From contig JBBADV010000002.1 of assembly GCA_041656295.1 (NCBI GenBank), forward strand, positions 62,001-126,000: DNA of 64,000 nt. The letters are read 5' to 3'. The position numbers and the translations under genes were made by a program. The notes below the pieces were generated by a model, which saw nothing but the letters and a program-made list of their open reading frames with translations, did not search any database and had not been told where the DNA came from. Positions 52,692 through 60,597 of the stretch are shown piece by piece. Source of the DNA: Kiritimatiellales bacterium. GTDB taxonomy: Bacteria > Verrucomicrobiota > Kiritimatiellia > Kiritimatiellales > Tichowtungiaceae. Position 1 is the stretch's first letter, and each line of letters starts with the position of its first letter.

Positions 52692-55255
52692 AAAATATAA
52701 CGCAGACACTCTTGCCTGTCCCGCAGGTGGAGCAGGCATTCCTGCCTGCTCAATCCGATTCTACGGGAGGGCAGACTGGAAAGTCTGCCGCACAAGTGGA
52801 GGAGGCATTCCTGCCTGTGCATTCAGATTCCGCAGGAGGGCAGACTGGAAAGTCTGCCGCACAGGTGGAGCAGGCATTCCTGCCTGTTCATTCAGATTCT
52901 GCGGGAGGGCAGACTGGAAAGTCTGCCCCACAGGTGGCGCAGACATTCCTGCCTGTTCATTCAGATTCTGCGGGAGGGCAGACTGGAAAGTCTGCCCCAC
53001 AGGTGAAGGAAGCATTCCTGCCTGTTCATGCAGATTCCGCAGGAGGGCAGACTGGAAAGTCTGCCGCGCAGGTGGAGCAGGCATTCCTGCCTGTTCATTC
53101 AGATTCTGCAGGGGGACAGACTGGAAAGTCTGCCCCACAGGTGAAGGAAGCATTCCTGCCTGCTCAATCCGATTCTGCGGGAGGGCAGACTGGAAAGTCC
53201 GCCCCACAGGTGGCGCAGACATTCCTGTCTGTGCAGGAGCAGGCTGAAAAGCCTGCTCCACAGGATTCTGAAATATTTTTATCCACTCATCCATTCCGCC
53301 TGGTTGATCCGGACTCGGCGCATATTTTCCGGCGCCGTCTTCCACATTGGGAGCAAAAAAACCGGATTTATTTTGTTACATTCCGGCTCGCCGATTCTAT
53401 TGCGCAAAAAAAACTGGCCGAATGGAAGGATGAAATAGAAAAACGACATTTTGGAAAAAATGAAACAGAGCGGCGGCGTTTATATTTCCAATATCGGGAA
53501 AACTGGCTGGATCAAGGATATGGTGCCTGCATTTTAAAAAATCCGGCGATTTCTGAAATTGTGGAAAACAGTCTGCGCTATTTTGATGGAGAAAAATATT
53601 TATTAGGTGATTATGTGATTATGCCGAATCACGTTCATTTATTAGTCATGCCGCTTGCCGGCGAATCAATTTCTTCAGTTATAAAGTCGTGGCAAGGTTA
53701 TTCCGCACGAAAAATTAACCGGTTTCTTCAGCGGTCCGGTGCTGTTTGGCGCGATGAATCATTCGATCATATTGTGCGCAGTTCACAAAAATTTATAAAA
53801 TTCCGGCAGTACATCATCGAAAATCCTCAAAAAGGACATGTGCCCGGAAAATCATTTCGTCTCGGGTACGGGCAGCTATCCACTGTGGAGCAGGCATTCC
53901 TGCTTGTTCATGCAGATTCCGCAGGAGGGCAGACTGGAAAGTCTGCCCCACAGGTGGCGCAGACATTCCTGTCTGTGCAGGAGCAGGCTGAAAAGCCTGT
54001 CCCGGGATCAATTCAAAACCTGCTTGCTCAACCGCGCCGGATTCACATGATCGGCATCGGCGGCATCGGTATGGCAGGGCTGGCGTTTCTGCTGAAACAG
54101 CGCGGGCATGATGTGCGCGGTTCAGATGATCAGGAAAACCGGCAGACGGCGTGGTTGCATGAAAATGGTATTCCCGTTTTCATTGGACGCAGCGCCGGAT
54201 ATGCTGCCGGTGCGGAGTGGATTATCCGTTCCACTGCCGTGCCGGATTCCCATCCCGAATTGATCGCCGGCATTCCGGCGCACCGGCGCGGTGAAGTGCT
54301 GCCGGAAATCTTGCGCGACCGCTTTACAGTTGCCGTCAGCGGCACGCACGGCAAAACAACGACGGCGGCCATGATCGCGCAGGTGCTGGATTGCGGATTT
54401 TGTATCGGCGGCGAAATTCCGGCGTTTAACGGTGTCGCGCGTGACGGTGAGATTATGGTGGTTGAAGCGGATGAAAGCGACGGCACCGTGGCGCTGTATC
54501 ATCCCGATATCGCCGTGATTACCAATATCGAATACGATCACATGGAACACCATGATAGTGTTGAAGCGTTTGAAGCGTGCTTTAAAAAATTTATTGCGAA
54601 CACCAAAGAGAGCGTCGTTTATTGCGCCGAAGATCCGGCGGCAGTTCGACTGTGCGCCGGAATGCCGCATGCGGTTCCGTATTTCTATGCGGCCACGCCG
54701 GTGTCGCTGGCCGGAAAACATAATCAGCTGAATGCCGGTGCGGCGGCGGCTGTTGCACGGCGGTGGAAAACGGATGCGGAAATTGCGGCGGCGCTGCAAA
54801 ACATTCAACCGGTGCGCCGGCGGTTTGAAAAAATTATCTCCGGAAAATACACTGTAATTTCTGACTACGCGCACCATCCCACCGAAATCCGTGCGCTGAT
54901 TCAAACCGCACTCGCCGCCGAAAAACCGGCGCGGCTGCTGGCGGTGTTTCAACCGCACCGCTACACGCGCACCCGCGCACTGCGCGCCGATTTTCCGCCG
55001 GCGTTTTCCGGCGTTGATAAACTGTGGCTCGTGCCGGTGTATGCTGCATCGGAAGAACCGCTGGCCGGGGGAACAACACCGGCGTTAATGCAGGAATTTC
55101 CGGCGGAATGGCAGAACCGGTTAGTGTATGCTGAAACACTTGACGGTGCGCAGTGCGCCATCCAAAATGAATTGCGCGCCGGTGATCTGCTGCTGATTAT
55201 CGGCGCCGGCGATGTGGAAAAAATCGGCGAACAGTTTTTGCAGCGTGCACTCTAA
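52676..55255 (+). CDS. murC: In-frame REP array - RAYT transposase - REP array - MurC fusion (UDP-N-acetylmuramate--alanine ligase)
   Basis: One open frame of 859 codons. Residues 17-177 are seven 23-residue repeats (type QVEQAFLPVHSDSAGGQTGK) with a partial eighth to 196, all translated REP units. About 197-400 is a complete REP-associated Y1 transposase domain: IYFVTFRLADSIAQKKLAEW, the HUH motif with His319 and His321 in MPNHVHLLVMP, and the candidate nucleophile Tyr342 in SWQGYSARKI. About 402-445 is a second short REP array. From about 450 on it is MurC: IHMIGIGGIGMAGLAFLLKQ, P-loop GTHGKTTTAAMIAQ at 556, ITNIEYDHMEHHDSVEAF, SDYAHHPTEIRALI. MurC adds L-Ala to UDP-MurNAc. murC has no obvious start of its own: ATG 54047 lies within the first beta strand, and in-frame GTG codons occur in the REP. 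Whether a fusion is made, or cut, or MurC initiates inside, is unknown. Confidence 0.85.
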   Translation: MCAEIKNITQTLLPVPQVEQAFLPAQSDSTGGQTGKSAAQVEEAFLPVHSDSAGGQTGKSAAQVEQAFLPVHSDSAGGQTGKSAPQVAQTFLPVHSDSAGGQTGKSAPQVKEAFLPVHADSAGGQTGKSAAQVEQAFLPVHSDSAGGQTGKSAPQVKEAFLPAQSDSAGGQTGKSAPQVAQTFLSVQEQAEKPAPQDSEIFLSTHPFRLVDPDSAHIFRRRLPHWEQKNRIYFVTFRLADSIAQKKLAEWKDEIEKRHFGKNETERRRLYFQYRENWLDQGYGACILKNPAISEIVENSLRYFDGEKYLLGDYVIMPNHVHLLVMPLAGESISSVIKSWQGYSARKINRFLQRSGAVWRDESFDHIVRSSQKFIKFRQYIIENPQKGHVPGKSFRLGYGQLSTVEQAFLLVHADSAGGQTGKSAPQVAQTFLSVQEQAEKPVPGSIQNLLAQPRRIHMIGIGGIGMAGLAFLLKQRGHDVRGSDDQENRQTAWLHENGIPVFIGRSAGYAAGAEWIIRSTAVPDSHPELIAGIPAHRRGEVLPEILRDRFTVAVSGTHGKTTTAAMIAQVLDCGFCIGGEIPAFNGVARDGEIMVVEADESDGTVALYHPDIAVITNIEYDHMEHHDSVEAFEACFKKFIANTKESVVYCAEDPAAVRLCAGMPHAVPYFYAATPVSLAGKHNQLNAGAAAAVARRWKTDAEIAAALQNIQPVRRRFEKIISGKYTVISDYAHHPTEIRALIQTALAAEKPARLLAVFQPHRYTRTRALRADFPPAFSGVDKLWLVPVYAASEEPLAGGTTPALMQEFPAEWQNRLVYAETLDGAQCAIQNELRAGDLLLIIGAGDVEKIGEQFLQRAL
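52724..53263. repeat. Coding REP array, seven 69-bp units plus a partial eighth
   Basis: Units of exactly 69 bp (starts at 52724, 52793 and so on) alternate hairpin CAGGCATTCCTGCCTG with hairpin GCAGACTGGAAAGTCTGC. The last partial unit ends in a third hairpin, GCAGGCTGAAAAGCCTGC. The period is a multiple of three and free of stops in at least three frames. Units differ by a few bases, so the array is not freshly made. Confidence 0.9.
53264..53875 (+). mobile_element. REP-associated tyrosine transposase (RAYT, TnpA-REP) domain embedded in the murC frame
   Basis: About 200 codons of IS200/IS605-like Y1 transposase of the RAYT type, with H-x-H and a candidate catalytic tyrosine intact, and conserved QYIIENPQKGHVP near its end. 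It has no independent ATG of its own at the junction; translation would have to come from 52676 or from an internal codon. The flanks carry about 75-bp near-identical direct repeats (53188-53262 and 53926-54000). Confidence 0.85.
53881..54005. repeat. Second coding REP array between RAYT and murC
   Basis: One full unit plus the partial unit with hairpin AGGCTGAAAAGCCT. The last about 75 bp match the end of the first array except at about two positions. murC sequence begins within about 15 codons. Confidence 0.9.
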
Positions 55256-55269
55256 AAACAAAAAATTTT

Positions 55270-56001
55270 ATGAGATTTTTATTATATAATATCCGTTACG
55301 GCACCGGCGGCGGAAAGATGATTTCACCGCTGAACGGTTATCTGCGCCGCACCGGTGAAAACCTGGAGCGCATCGCGCGCTTTCTGAATGACACGAATCC
55401 CGACATTGCCGGATTGCTGGAAGTGGATGCCGGGTCATACCGTTCCGGCAGAATTAATCAGGCGGAAACGATTGCAAAAAAACTCGGACAGCATCATGTG
55501 TACCGCTCCAAGTACGGTGAAAATTCAATGACGCGTCGCGTGCCGCTGTTCAGTCAGCAGGGGAATGCCTTCATCGTGCGCGGCAACGGACACTCTGGGA
55601 AATTTCATTATTTCGATCACGGCATGAAACGGCTTGTCATCGAACTGGAAACGGAGCATGTGACGTTTTTTCTGATTCATCTGGCGCTCGGCTCACGGTT
55701 ACGGCACCGGCAGCTCGGCGATCTCTACGACATGCTCAAAGAAGTGAACCGGCCGTACATTGTCGCCGGAGATTTTAACGTGCTTTGGGGCGAACAGGAA
55801 ATTCGACTGTTTCTCGCCGCCACCGGATTAAAAAATGCACATACGCCCGGCGCACCGACTTTCCCGAGCTGGAATCCCAAACGCCACCTCGACTTCGTTT
55901 TGCACAGCCCTGAAATCAGCGTCGAGCGCTGCTGGGTTCCGCAGGTTGACTATTCCGATCACCTTCCGATCATCTGTGATTTTTCTGTGTCCGGCCGGTG
56001 A
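55270..56001 (+). CDS. Endonuclease/exonuclease/phosphatase (EEP) family protein
   Basis: 243 residues covering the whole EEP fold: start MRFLLYNIRYGTGGG (metal-binding Asn), GLLEVDAGSYRSGRINQAET (catalytic Glu), VTFFLIHLALGSRLRHRQLG (His), YIVAGDFNVLWGEQE (Asp and Asn), HLDFVLHSPEISV and the final DYSDHLPIICDF (catalytic Asp-His). These enzymes cut phosphodiester bonds in DNA, RNA, inositol phosphates or lipids; the substrate cannot be told from sequence. No signal peptide is seen, so it is probably cytosolic. It is 14 bp after murC on the same strand and so likely in the folC-murG-murC transcript. It is convergent with the malic-enzyme gene. Confidence 0.86.
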   Translation: MRFLLYNIRYGTGGGKMISPLNGYLRRTGENLERIARFLNDTNPDIAGLLEVDAGSYRSGRINQAETIAKKLGQHHVYRSKYGENSMTRRVPLFSQQGNAFIVRGNGHSGKFHYFDHGMKRLVIELETEHVTFFLIHLALGSRLRHRQLGDLYDMLKEVNRPYIVAGDFNVLWGEQEIRLFLAATGLKNAHTPGAPTFPSWNPKRHLDFVLHSPEISVERCWVPQVDYSDHLPIICDFSVSGR

Positions 56002-56018
56002 ACAGCAAGCATGTTTTC

Positions 56019-57518
56019 TTACCGCAGTTTATAAAACGATTCATTCGGAAGTACAGGGCGGGCCAGACCCTCTTCGCGGGCGACGCGTTCAACGGCATCC
56101 GCAACCGCATCGGCGACACGGCGGTCAAACACCGGCGGAATAATAAAATCTTCATGCAGTTCGGCATCAGAAACTAAACCGGCGATCGCCTGCGACGCCG
56201 CAACTTTCATCCCTTCGCTAATCGACCGTGCACGGCAGCGCAGCGCGCCTTTAAAGATTCCCGGGAAACAGAGCACATTGTTAATCTGATTCGGATAATC
56301 GGAGCGGCCGGTGGCCATAATGCGCGCGTACGGTTTTGCAGCTTCGGGCATAATTTCCGGGACCGGGTTGGCCATCGCAAAAATGACTGGATCGTCAGCC
56401 ATATTTTTCACATCCTCTGCCGTGATACAGCCCGGAGCGGAAACGCCGAGAAACAGATCGGCACCATGCATTGCTTCTTTTAATGAACCGGCGAAATTTT
56501 CTGGATTCGTGTTCGCAGCGAACCATTCCTTTATCGCATTCATATTTTCGGTGCGGCCGCAGTAAATCGCGCCGGCGCGGTCGAAGCCGATCAGATTTTT
56601 TACACCGGCAGACAGCATGATTTTTGAACACGCCACGCCGGCGGCGCCGATGCCGTTGACAACAACTTTCAGACGTTCCATTTTTTTGCCGGTAATTTTC
56701 AGCGCATTATACAGTGCCGCGAGCGAAACGACCGCCGTACCGTGCTGATCGTCGTGAAACACCGGAATATCCAGTTCCGCTTTCAACCGTTCCTCGATTT
56801 CAAAACAGCGCGGCGCCGCAATATCTTCCAGATTAATGCCGCCGAAGGTTGGTGCGAGCAGTTTTACAGTGCGAATAATCTCTTCCGGATCTTTGGAGTT
56901 CAAACAGATAGGGAATGCATCAATGCCGGCAAATTCTTTAAACAGCATGGCTTTGCCTTCCATCACCGGCAGCGCCGCCGCAGGGCCGATATCACCAAGA
57001 CCGAGCACCGCCGAGCCGTCCGAAACCACCGCCACGGTTCTGGCTTTTATAGTCAGATTATCCGCCGCCGCCGGATTGTCATGCACCGCCATACAAACGC
57101 GCGCTACACCCGGTGTGTACGCAATCGCCATCATATCCCTGTCCGATAAATCAAGCCGGCCGGTGACATCAAGTTTGCCGCCGATGTGTGAACGGAATGT
57201 AATTTCTTCAGCAGACACCACGCACGTATCGCCCGACTTTTCCAGCGCTGAAATAATTTCCTGCTGATGCCCGCTGTCGCGTGCATCCACCGTTAAACGA
57301 AATCGATTGCCCTCACTGGAGATTTTTTTAATTACGCCGCCGGCGCCGGAAACAATCTGTTCAAGCTGCGGCGCGGGAAGGGAGGATTCCACCGTTAAAT
57401 CAATGCTGAAACTGGGTGTCGGATTAATTTTCATAAGCCGGACATCGTATCGTCCGTTTCCCGCCGGGCAAGCGAAAAGCGAAGTTTTGGCCTGCGGCGC
57501 TGAAGCCGTATTCATCAC
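56019..57518 (-). CDS. NAD(P)-dependent malic enzyme with N-terminal ACT-like domain
   Basis: 499 residues. An ACT-like regulatory domain (about 35-115: SFSIDLTVESSLPAPQLEQI and so on) precedes the malic-enzyme core: MMAIAYTPGVARVCMAVHDN, TVAVVSDGSAVLGLGDIGPA, EGKAMLFKEFAGIDAFPICL, LEDIAAPRCFEIEERLKAEL, PVFHDDQHGTAVVSLAALYN, then the NAD-binding domain with VVNGIGAAGVACSKIMLSAG. It decarboxylates malate to pyruvate. ACT-malic enzymes are typical of anaerobes and thermophiles. The first 29 residues precede the ACT domain; ATG 57431 (MKINPTPS) is a likely alternative start. With PPDK and the decarboxylase it forms the C3/C4 node seen in the summary. Confidence 0.92.
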   Translation of the reverse strand: MMNTASAPQAKTSLFACPAGNGRYDVRLMKINPTPSFSIDLTVESSLPAPQLEQIVSGAGGVIKKISSEGNRFRLTVDARDSGHQQEIISALEKSGDTCVVSAEEITFRSHIGGKLDVTGRLDLSDRDMMAIAYTPGVARVCMAVHDNPAAADNLTIKARTVAVVSDGSAVLGLGDIGPAAALPVMEGKAMLFKEFAGIDAFPICLNSKDPEEIIRTVKLLAPTFGGINLEDIAAPRCFEIEERLKAELDIPVFHDDQHGTAVVSLAALYNALKITGKKMERLKVVVNGIGAAGVACSKIMLSAGVKNLIGFDRAGAIYCGRTENMNAIKEWFAANTNPENFAGSLKEAMHGADLFLGVSAPGCITAEDVKNMADDPVIFAMANPVPEIMPEAAKPYARIMATGRSDYPNQINNVLCFPGIFKGALRCRARSISEGMKVAASQAIAGLVSDAELHEDFIIPPVFDRRVADAVADAVERVAREEGLARPVLPNESFYKLR

Positions 57519-57588
57519 CGCTTGTTCTGTTTTATTTTCGCGCCGGCCGCCGCCGAAAAATCCGAGATGATGATGGATTAAAAAACGG

Positions 57589-57664
57589 TAGGGCGGTCAG
57601 TCCCTTGACCGCCGTAAATATTGATAAACTTTTTATCGGCGCGCAAGGGACTGCGCGCCCCGCC
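57589..57664. repeat. REP-like element (type II), paired hairpins with complementary loops
   Basis: Hairpin GGCGGTCA-gtccct-TGACCGCC (57592-57613) and hairpin GGCGCGCA-agggac-TGCGCGCC (57638-57659). The loops GTCCCT and AGGGAC are exact complements and the outer ends GTAGGG/CCGCCTA are inverted. It lies between malic enzyme and cardiolipin synthase. Same architecture as at 20078. Confidence 0.65.
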
Positions 57665-57669
57665 TATAT

Positions 57670-59139
57670 TTATAAAACCGGACTCATTAAAAGTGCGAGA
57701 TTTTCAATCAACCGGCGGTATGCCGGGCGGCGCTGCCATTCGTTCAGGCGGATTTCATCAGAATGGAGTATTTCTTCGTAAATGATGAGTTGCATGGCAT
57801 TGGCAAAATGTTTGTCGTAGACTGCGACATTGGTCTCATAATTTAAAATTAAACTGCGTTCATCGAGGTTGGCGGTGCCGACAAGCGAAAATTCGCTGTC
57901 CACAATTAATGCTTTGGCGTGCATGAAGGGCGGCAGCCGTTCGAAAATCTGTGCGCCGGCGGAGAGCAGATCTTCATACAGCGCTTTGCCGGCATAACCG
58001 GCGTAACGGTGATTGTTTTCTTTCGGCACAATGAGGCGGACGTCGACGCCGCGCAGTGCGGCGGCGCGCAGTGCGCGCAGAATATCCACTGTGGGCACAA
58101 AGTAGGGTGTGACGGCGAGAATCTGTTTTTTGGCAAGTGTGATGGCGTTAAAAAATGTTTGCGTGGCGATGTCGCAACCGGAATCGGGGCCGGTATTAAT
58201 GAGCCGCGCGGTGATATCGCCGGCGCGCTCAACGGCCGGAAAATAATTTTCAGAAAGCAGGTGCTCCGGCGATTCCCCGGTGATGAAATACCAGTCGCAT
58301 AAAAATGAATACTGCAAGCCCTGCACGAGCGGACCCTCGACTTTAAAATGATAGTCGCGCAACGGCGGCTTGCCGGGGCGCGTGGTGTTTTTACTTTGAA
58401 TATTGATGCCGCCGAAAAATGCAGTTTTTCCGTCGACTACCAGCGCTTTCCGGTGATTGCGCAGATTAATCTGAAACTGCCGTTTCAACGGATTCGCCTG
58501 CGTCCAGCCTTCGACTTTCAGATTGGCAGTTTTTTGTGCGCGGCGGAAAAATCCTTTAAACAATGCGCCGGTGGAGCCGAAACGGTCGTAGAGCACGCGC
58601 ACCTGAATGCCGGCGCGCGCTTTGGACGCCAGTTCGTTTAAAAACAGTTTTCCGGTGGCGTCACCGGCAATGATGAAACTCTGCAAATGGATATGATGTT
58701 TTGCATTGCGAATGGCCTCCAGCATCTGCGGGTAGGCGTTATCGCCGGTAACGAGCGGCGTAATTTTATTACAGGTGTGCGCCGGATATTCGGGCATCAG
58801 TGCATCCAGTGCGCGATCGAACTCGGTGTGGAAAACGCTTGCTGTCCGCGTGCTTTTACATTCGCGCCAGTAGGCCTGCGGCGATGAACGGCGCTCATCT
58901 TTGCGTGCGCGCAGCAGCCGTTCATCTGCCAGCAGTTTTTGCTGTCCGCGATCCGGCACGCGGTCGACGCCGAAGCCGAGATACACCAGCGCACCGATAA
59001 ACGGAAATGACCATGTGACAAAAATCCACAGGATCGTTGCGCCGGGATTCCGGCGCCGGTGCAGACAGTGCAGAGAGACAGCTGCAAATATACTCAGATG
59101 CAATGCACCGGTGATCCACAGAATAATTTGATGATGCAT
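57670..59139 (-). CDS. cls: Cardiolipin synthase (PLD family)
   Basis: 489 residues: two N-terminal membrane helices (IILWITGALHLSIFAAVSLH; TILWIFVTWSFPFIGALVYL) and two phospholipase-D-type HKD motifs, NHRKALVVDGKTAFFGG near 230 and MHAKALIVDSEFSLVGTANL near 405, each with the usual Gly/Ser context. It condenses two phosphatidylglycerol (or PG plus PE) molecules into cardiolipin at the inner membrane. Length and domain order match bacterial ClsA. A DUF6941-like gene lies 11 bp upstream in the same direction. No oddities. Confidence 0.93.
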   Translation of the reverse strand: MHHQIILWITGALHLSIFAAVSLHCLHRRRNPGATILWIFVTWSFPFIGALVYLGFGVDRVPDRGQQKLLADERLLRARKDERRSSPQAYWRECKSTRTASVFHTEFDRALDALMPEYPAHTCNKITPLVTGDNAYPQMLEAIRNAKHHIHLQSFIIAGDATGKLFLNELASKARAGIQVRVLYDRFGSTGALFKGFFRRAQKTANLKVEGWTQANPLKRQFQINLRNHRKALVVDGKTAFFGGINIQSKNTTRPGKPPLRDYHFKVEGPLVQGLQYSFLCDWYFITGESPEHLLSENYFPAVERAGDITARLINTGPDSGCDIATQTFFNAITLAKKQILAVTPYFVPTVDILRALRAAALRGVDVRLIVPKENNHRYAGYAGKALYEDLLSAGAQIFERLPPFMHAKALIVDSEFSLVGTANLDERSLILNYETNVAVYDKHFANAMQLIIYEEILHSDEIRLNEWQRRPAYRRLIENLALLMSPVL

Positions 59140-59150
59140 GATCGGAGTTT

Positions 59151-59558
59151 TTACAGCGCCGGCGCAGGGCGGTCGAGTTTATTAACGCGCAGCGGATAGC
59201 GGATTTTCAGGTCGCCGTCTAAAAGGATTTCAACCCAGTAGACACCGGGCGCAGGGAAGGTGACATTGATGAAAACCTCGACGCTGGTCGCCGCAGCCTC
59301 CGGCGACGGCAGGTTGACCCGCACATCCTGTCCGGCGGCAAGTACTGTTTTCTGATCGGTATTTAAAATCTGCGAGCGCTGGATAAAGTTACCGGCGCCG
59401 TTGCACCAGCGGGTAACGAGGCACATTTTCATGAATGTCACCGGCAGCTGTTCGGAGTGGATGGCGTCGAAAATTCCGATTAGCATGAATTTGCCGTTGC
59501 GCTCCTGCCGGACGTCGTCGCAGATCAGGCTGGATTGGAGATCCGGCAGCATATTCAT
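59151..59558 (-). CDS. DUF6941-like small protein
   Basis: 135 residues, one beta-rich domain: LQSSLICDDVRQERNGKFML, IGIFDAIHSEQLPVTFMKMC, then VEVFINVTFPAPGVYWVEIL with LDGDLKIRYPLRV. This pattern matches uncharacterised DUF6941 proteins as I remember the family; function unknown. The frame is open to 59672, but ATG 59558 has GGAGG at ideal spacing and overlaps the stop of the upstream aminotransferase gene by ATGA, so this start is chosen. It is co-transcribed with the aminotransferase upstream and probably with cls downstream. No signal peptide. Confidence 0.7.
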   Translation of the reverse strand: MNMLPDLQSSLICDDVRQERNGKFMLIGIFDAIHSEQLPVTFMKMCLVTRWCNGAGNFIQRSQILNTDQKTVLAAGQDVRVNLPSPEAAATSVEVFINVTFPAPGVYWVEILLDGDLKIRYPLRVNKLDRPAPAL

Positions 59559-60538
59559 TGGAAGACCTCCGTTAATGTCTCGCTTTTGGGTGTCATATCG
59601 TGGTTCAACAGATTGAGCAGCTGGCCGGCCACCGGTCCCGGAACTCCGGCGCCGACGGGTCGGCCTTCCCATTCAACCACCGGAGTGACGTCGGCGGTGG
59701 TGCCGAAAATAAAAATTTCTTTAGCGGCGGCGGCCGTCGCCGGGGAAATATTACGGTATTCGGCGATGCGCAGCGTCCCGTTTTTGACCAGCGATTGTGC
59801 CAGCTCAAGTGCGCGGCGCGCTGTGGTGCCGGAAAGGATAAAGTCCGGCATCGGCATCAGCAGCTCATTGTCCGGCGTAAGAATGCCGATGTTTTCCGTT
59901 GCGCCTTCGCCGAGATTGCCGTGCGGATCAAGCGAAATTACAAAGTCCAGTCCGCGCTGACCGGCTTCAAGTTTCATCAGCACATTCGGCAGATAATTAC
60001 AGGTTTTTATCGTGGCGAGCTCCGGCGGTTTCACCGGAATTCTGCTGATGCCGGCGCGGGCCGGTTTCAGCATGCCGTTTTCAATGCGCGCGGTGTAGCG
60101 ATATGCGACCACATAAAGCACCGGTCCGTTACAGAGCGCCGGATCGATGCCCATATTTTCCGTACCGCGCGAAATGAGTACACGGATGAGACACTCTTTT
60201 TTTCCGCCGGCGCGAATGACAGCACAGATAATTTCTAAAAGTTCAGCGTGTGTGCAGGGAAGTTCCATGCCGATGCCGCGCGCGGAACGTTCGAGGCGGG
60301 TGAAGTGTGCGGCGGCGTTATAAAGCTGCCCGTTTAAACATTTGAGCGATTCGAAAACGCCGTCCCCGCGTTGCGGCAGATGATCGTCGACCGGAATATT
60401 CATCAGCGCCGGATCGGTGGTGATGCCGCCGGTGATGCCGGAATACATGGCAAAAAGAAGTTCCGCAGCTCCGGCGCGCGCGCGGCGCTGTGCGGCAATC
60501 CACTCTTCTCCGCTTAAAAGTTTTGCCGTTTTCGTCAT
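59555..60538 (-). CDS. PLP-dependent class IV aminotransferase (branched-chain / D-amino-acid / aminodeoxychorismate lyase group)
   Basis: 327 residues of fold-type IV PLP enzyme. Visible landmarks are RGDGVFESLKCLNGQLYNAA with HFTRLERSARGIGM, the catalytic lysine in ELATIKTCNYLPNVLMKLEA, and GNLGEGATENIGILTPDNEL with ILSGTTARRALELAQ, which binds the cofactor phosphate. The group includes branched-chain aminotransferase, D-alanine aminotransferase and 4-amino-4-deoxychorismate lyase (a folate enzyme); the sequence alone does not separate them. The N-terminus carries about 40 extra residues (ARAGAAELLFAMYSGITGGI) compared with the smallest members. It is coupled to the DUF6941-like gene. Confidence 0.85.
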   Translation of the reverse strand: MTKTAKLLSGEEWIAAQRRARAGAAELLFAMYSGITGGITTDPALMNIPVDDHLPQRGDGVFESLKCLNGQLYNAAAHFTRLERSARGIGMELPCTHAELLEIICAVIRAGGKKECLIRVLISRGTENMGIDPALCNGPVLYVVAYRYTARIENGMLKPARAGISRIPVKPPELATIKTCNYLPNVLMKLEAGQRGLDFVISLDPHGNLGEGATENIGILTPDNELLMPMPDFILSGTTARRALELAQSLVKNGTLRIAEYRNISPATAAAAKEIFIFGTTADVTPVVEWEGRPVGAGVPGPVAGQLLNLLNHDMTPKSETLTEVFQ

Positions 60539-60597
60539 AAAAAAACCATACGCTAAAGATTCGCCCCGCTGAAGATTTATATTATACTCTTTGCATT

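Noticed and set aside
52724..53263. Possible CRISPR array (regular 69-bp repeats)
   Set aside because: The units are contiguous and near-identical throughout with no unique spacers; each contains two hairpins and the array flanks a RAYT domain. It is a REP array.
52761..53345. Minus-strand 194-codon frame through the REP array
   Set aside because: The array is free of stops on both strands because its hairpins are palindromic; there is no RAYT or other domain in this frame.
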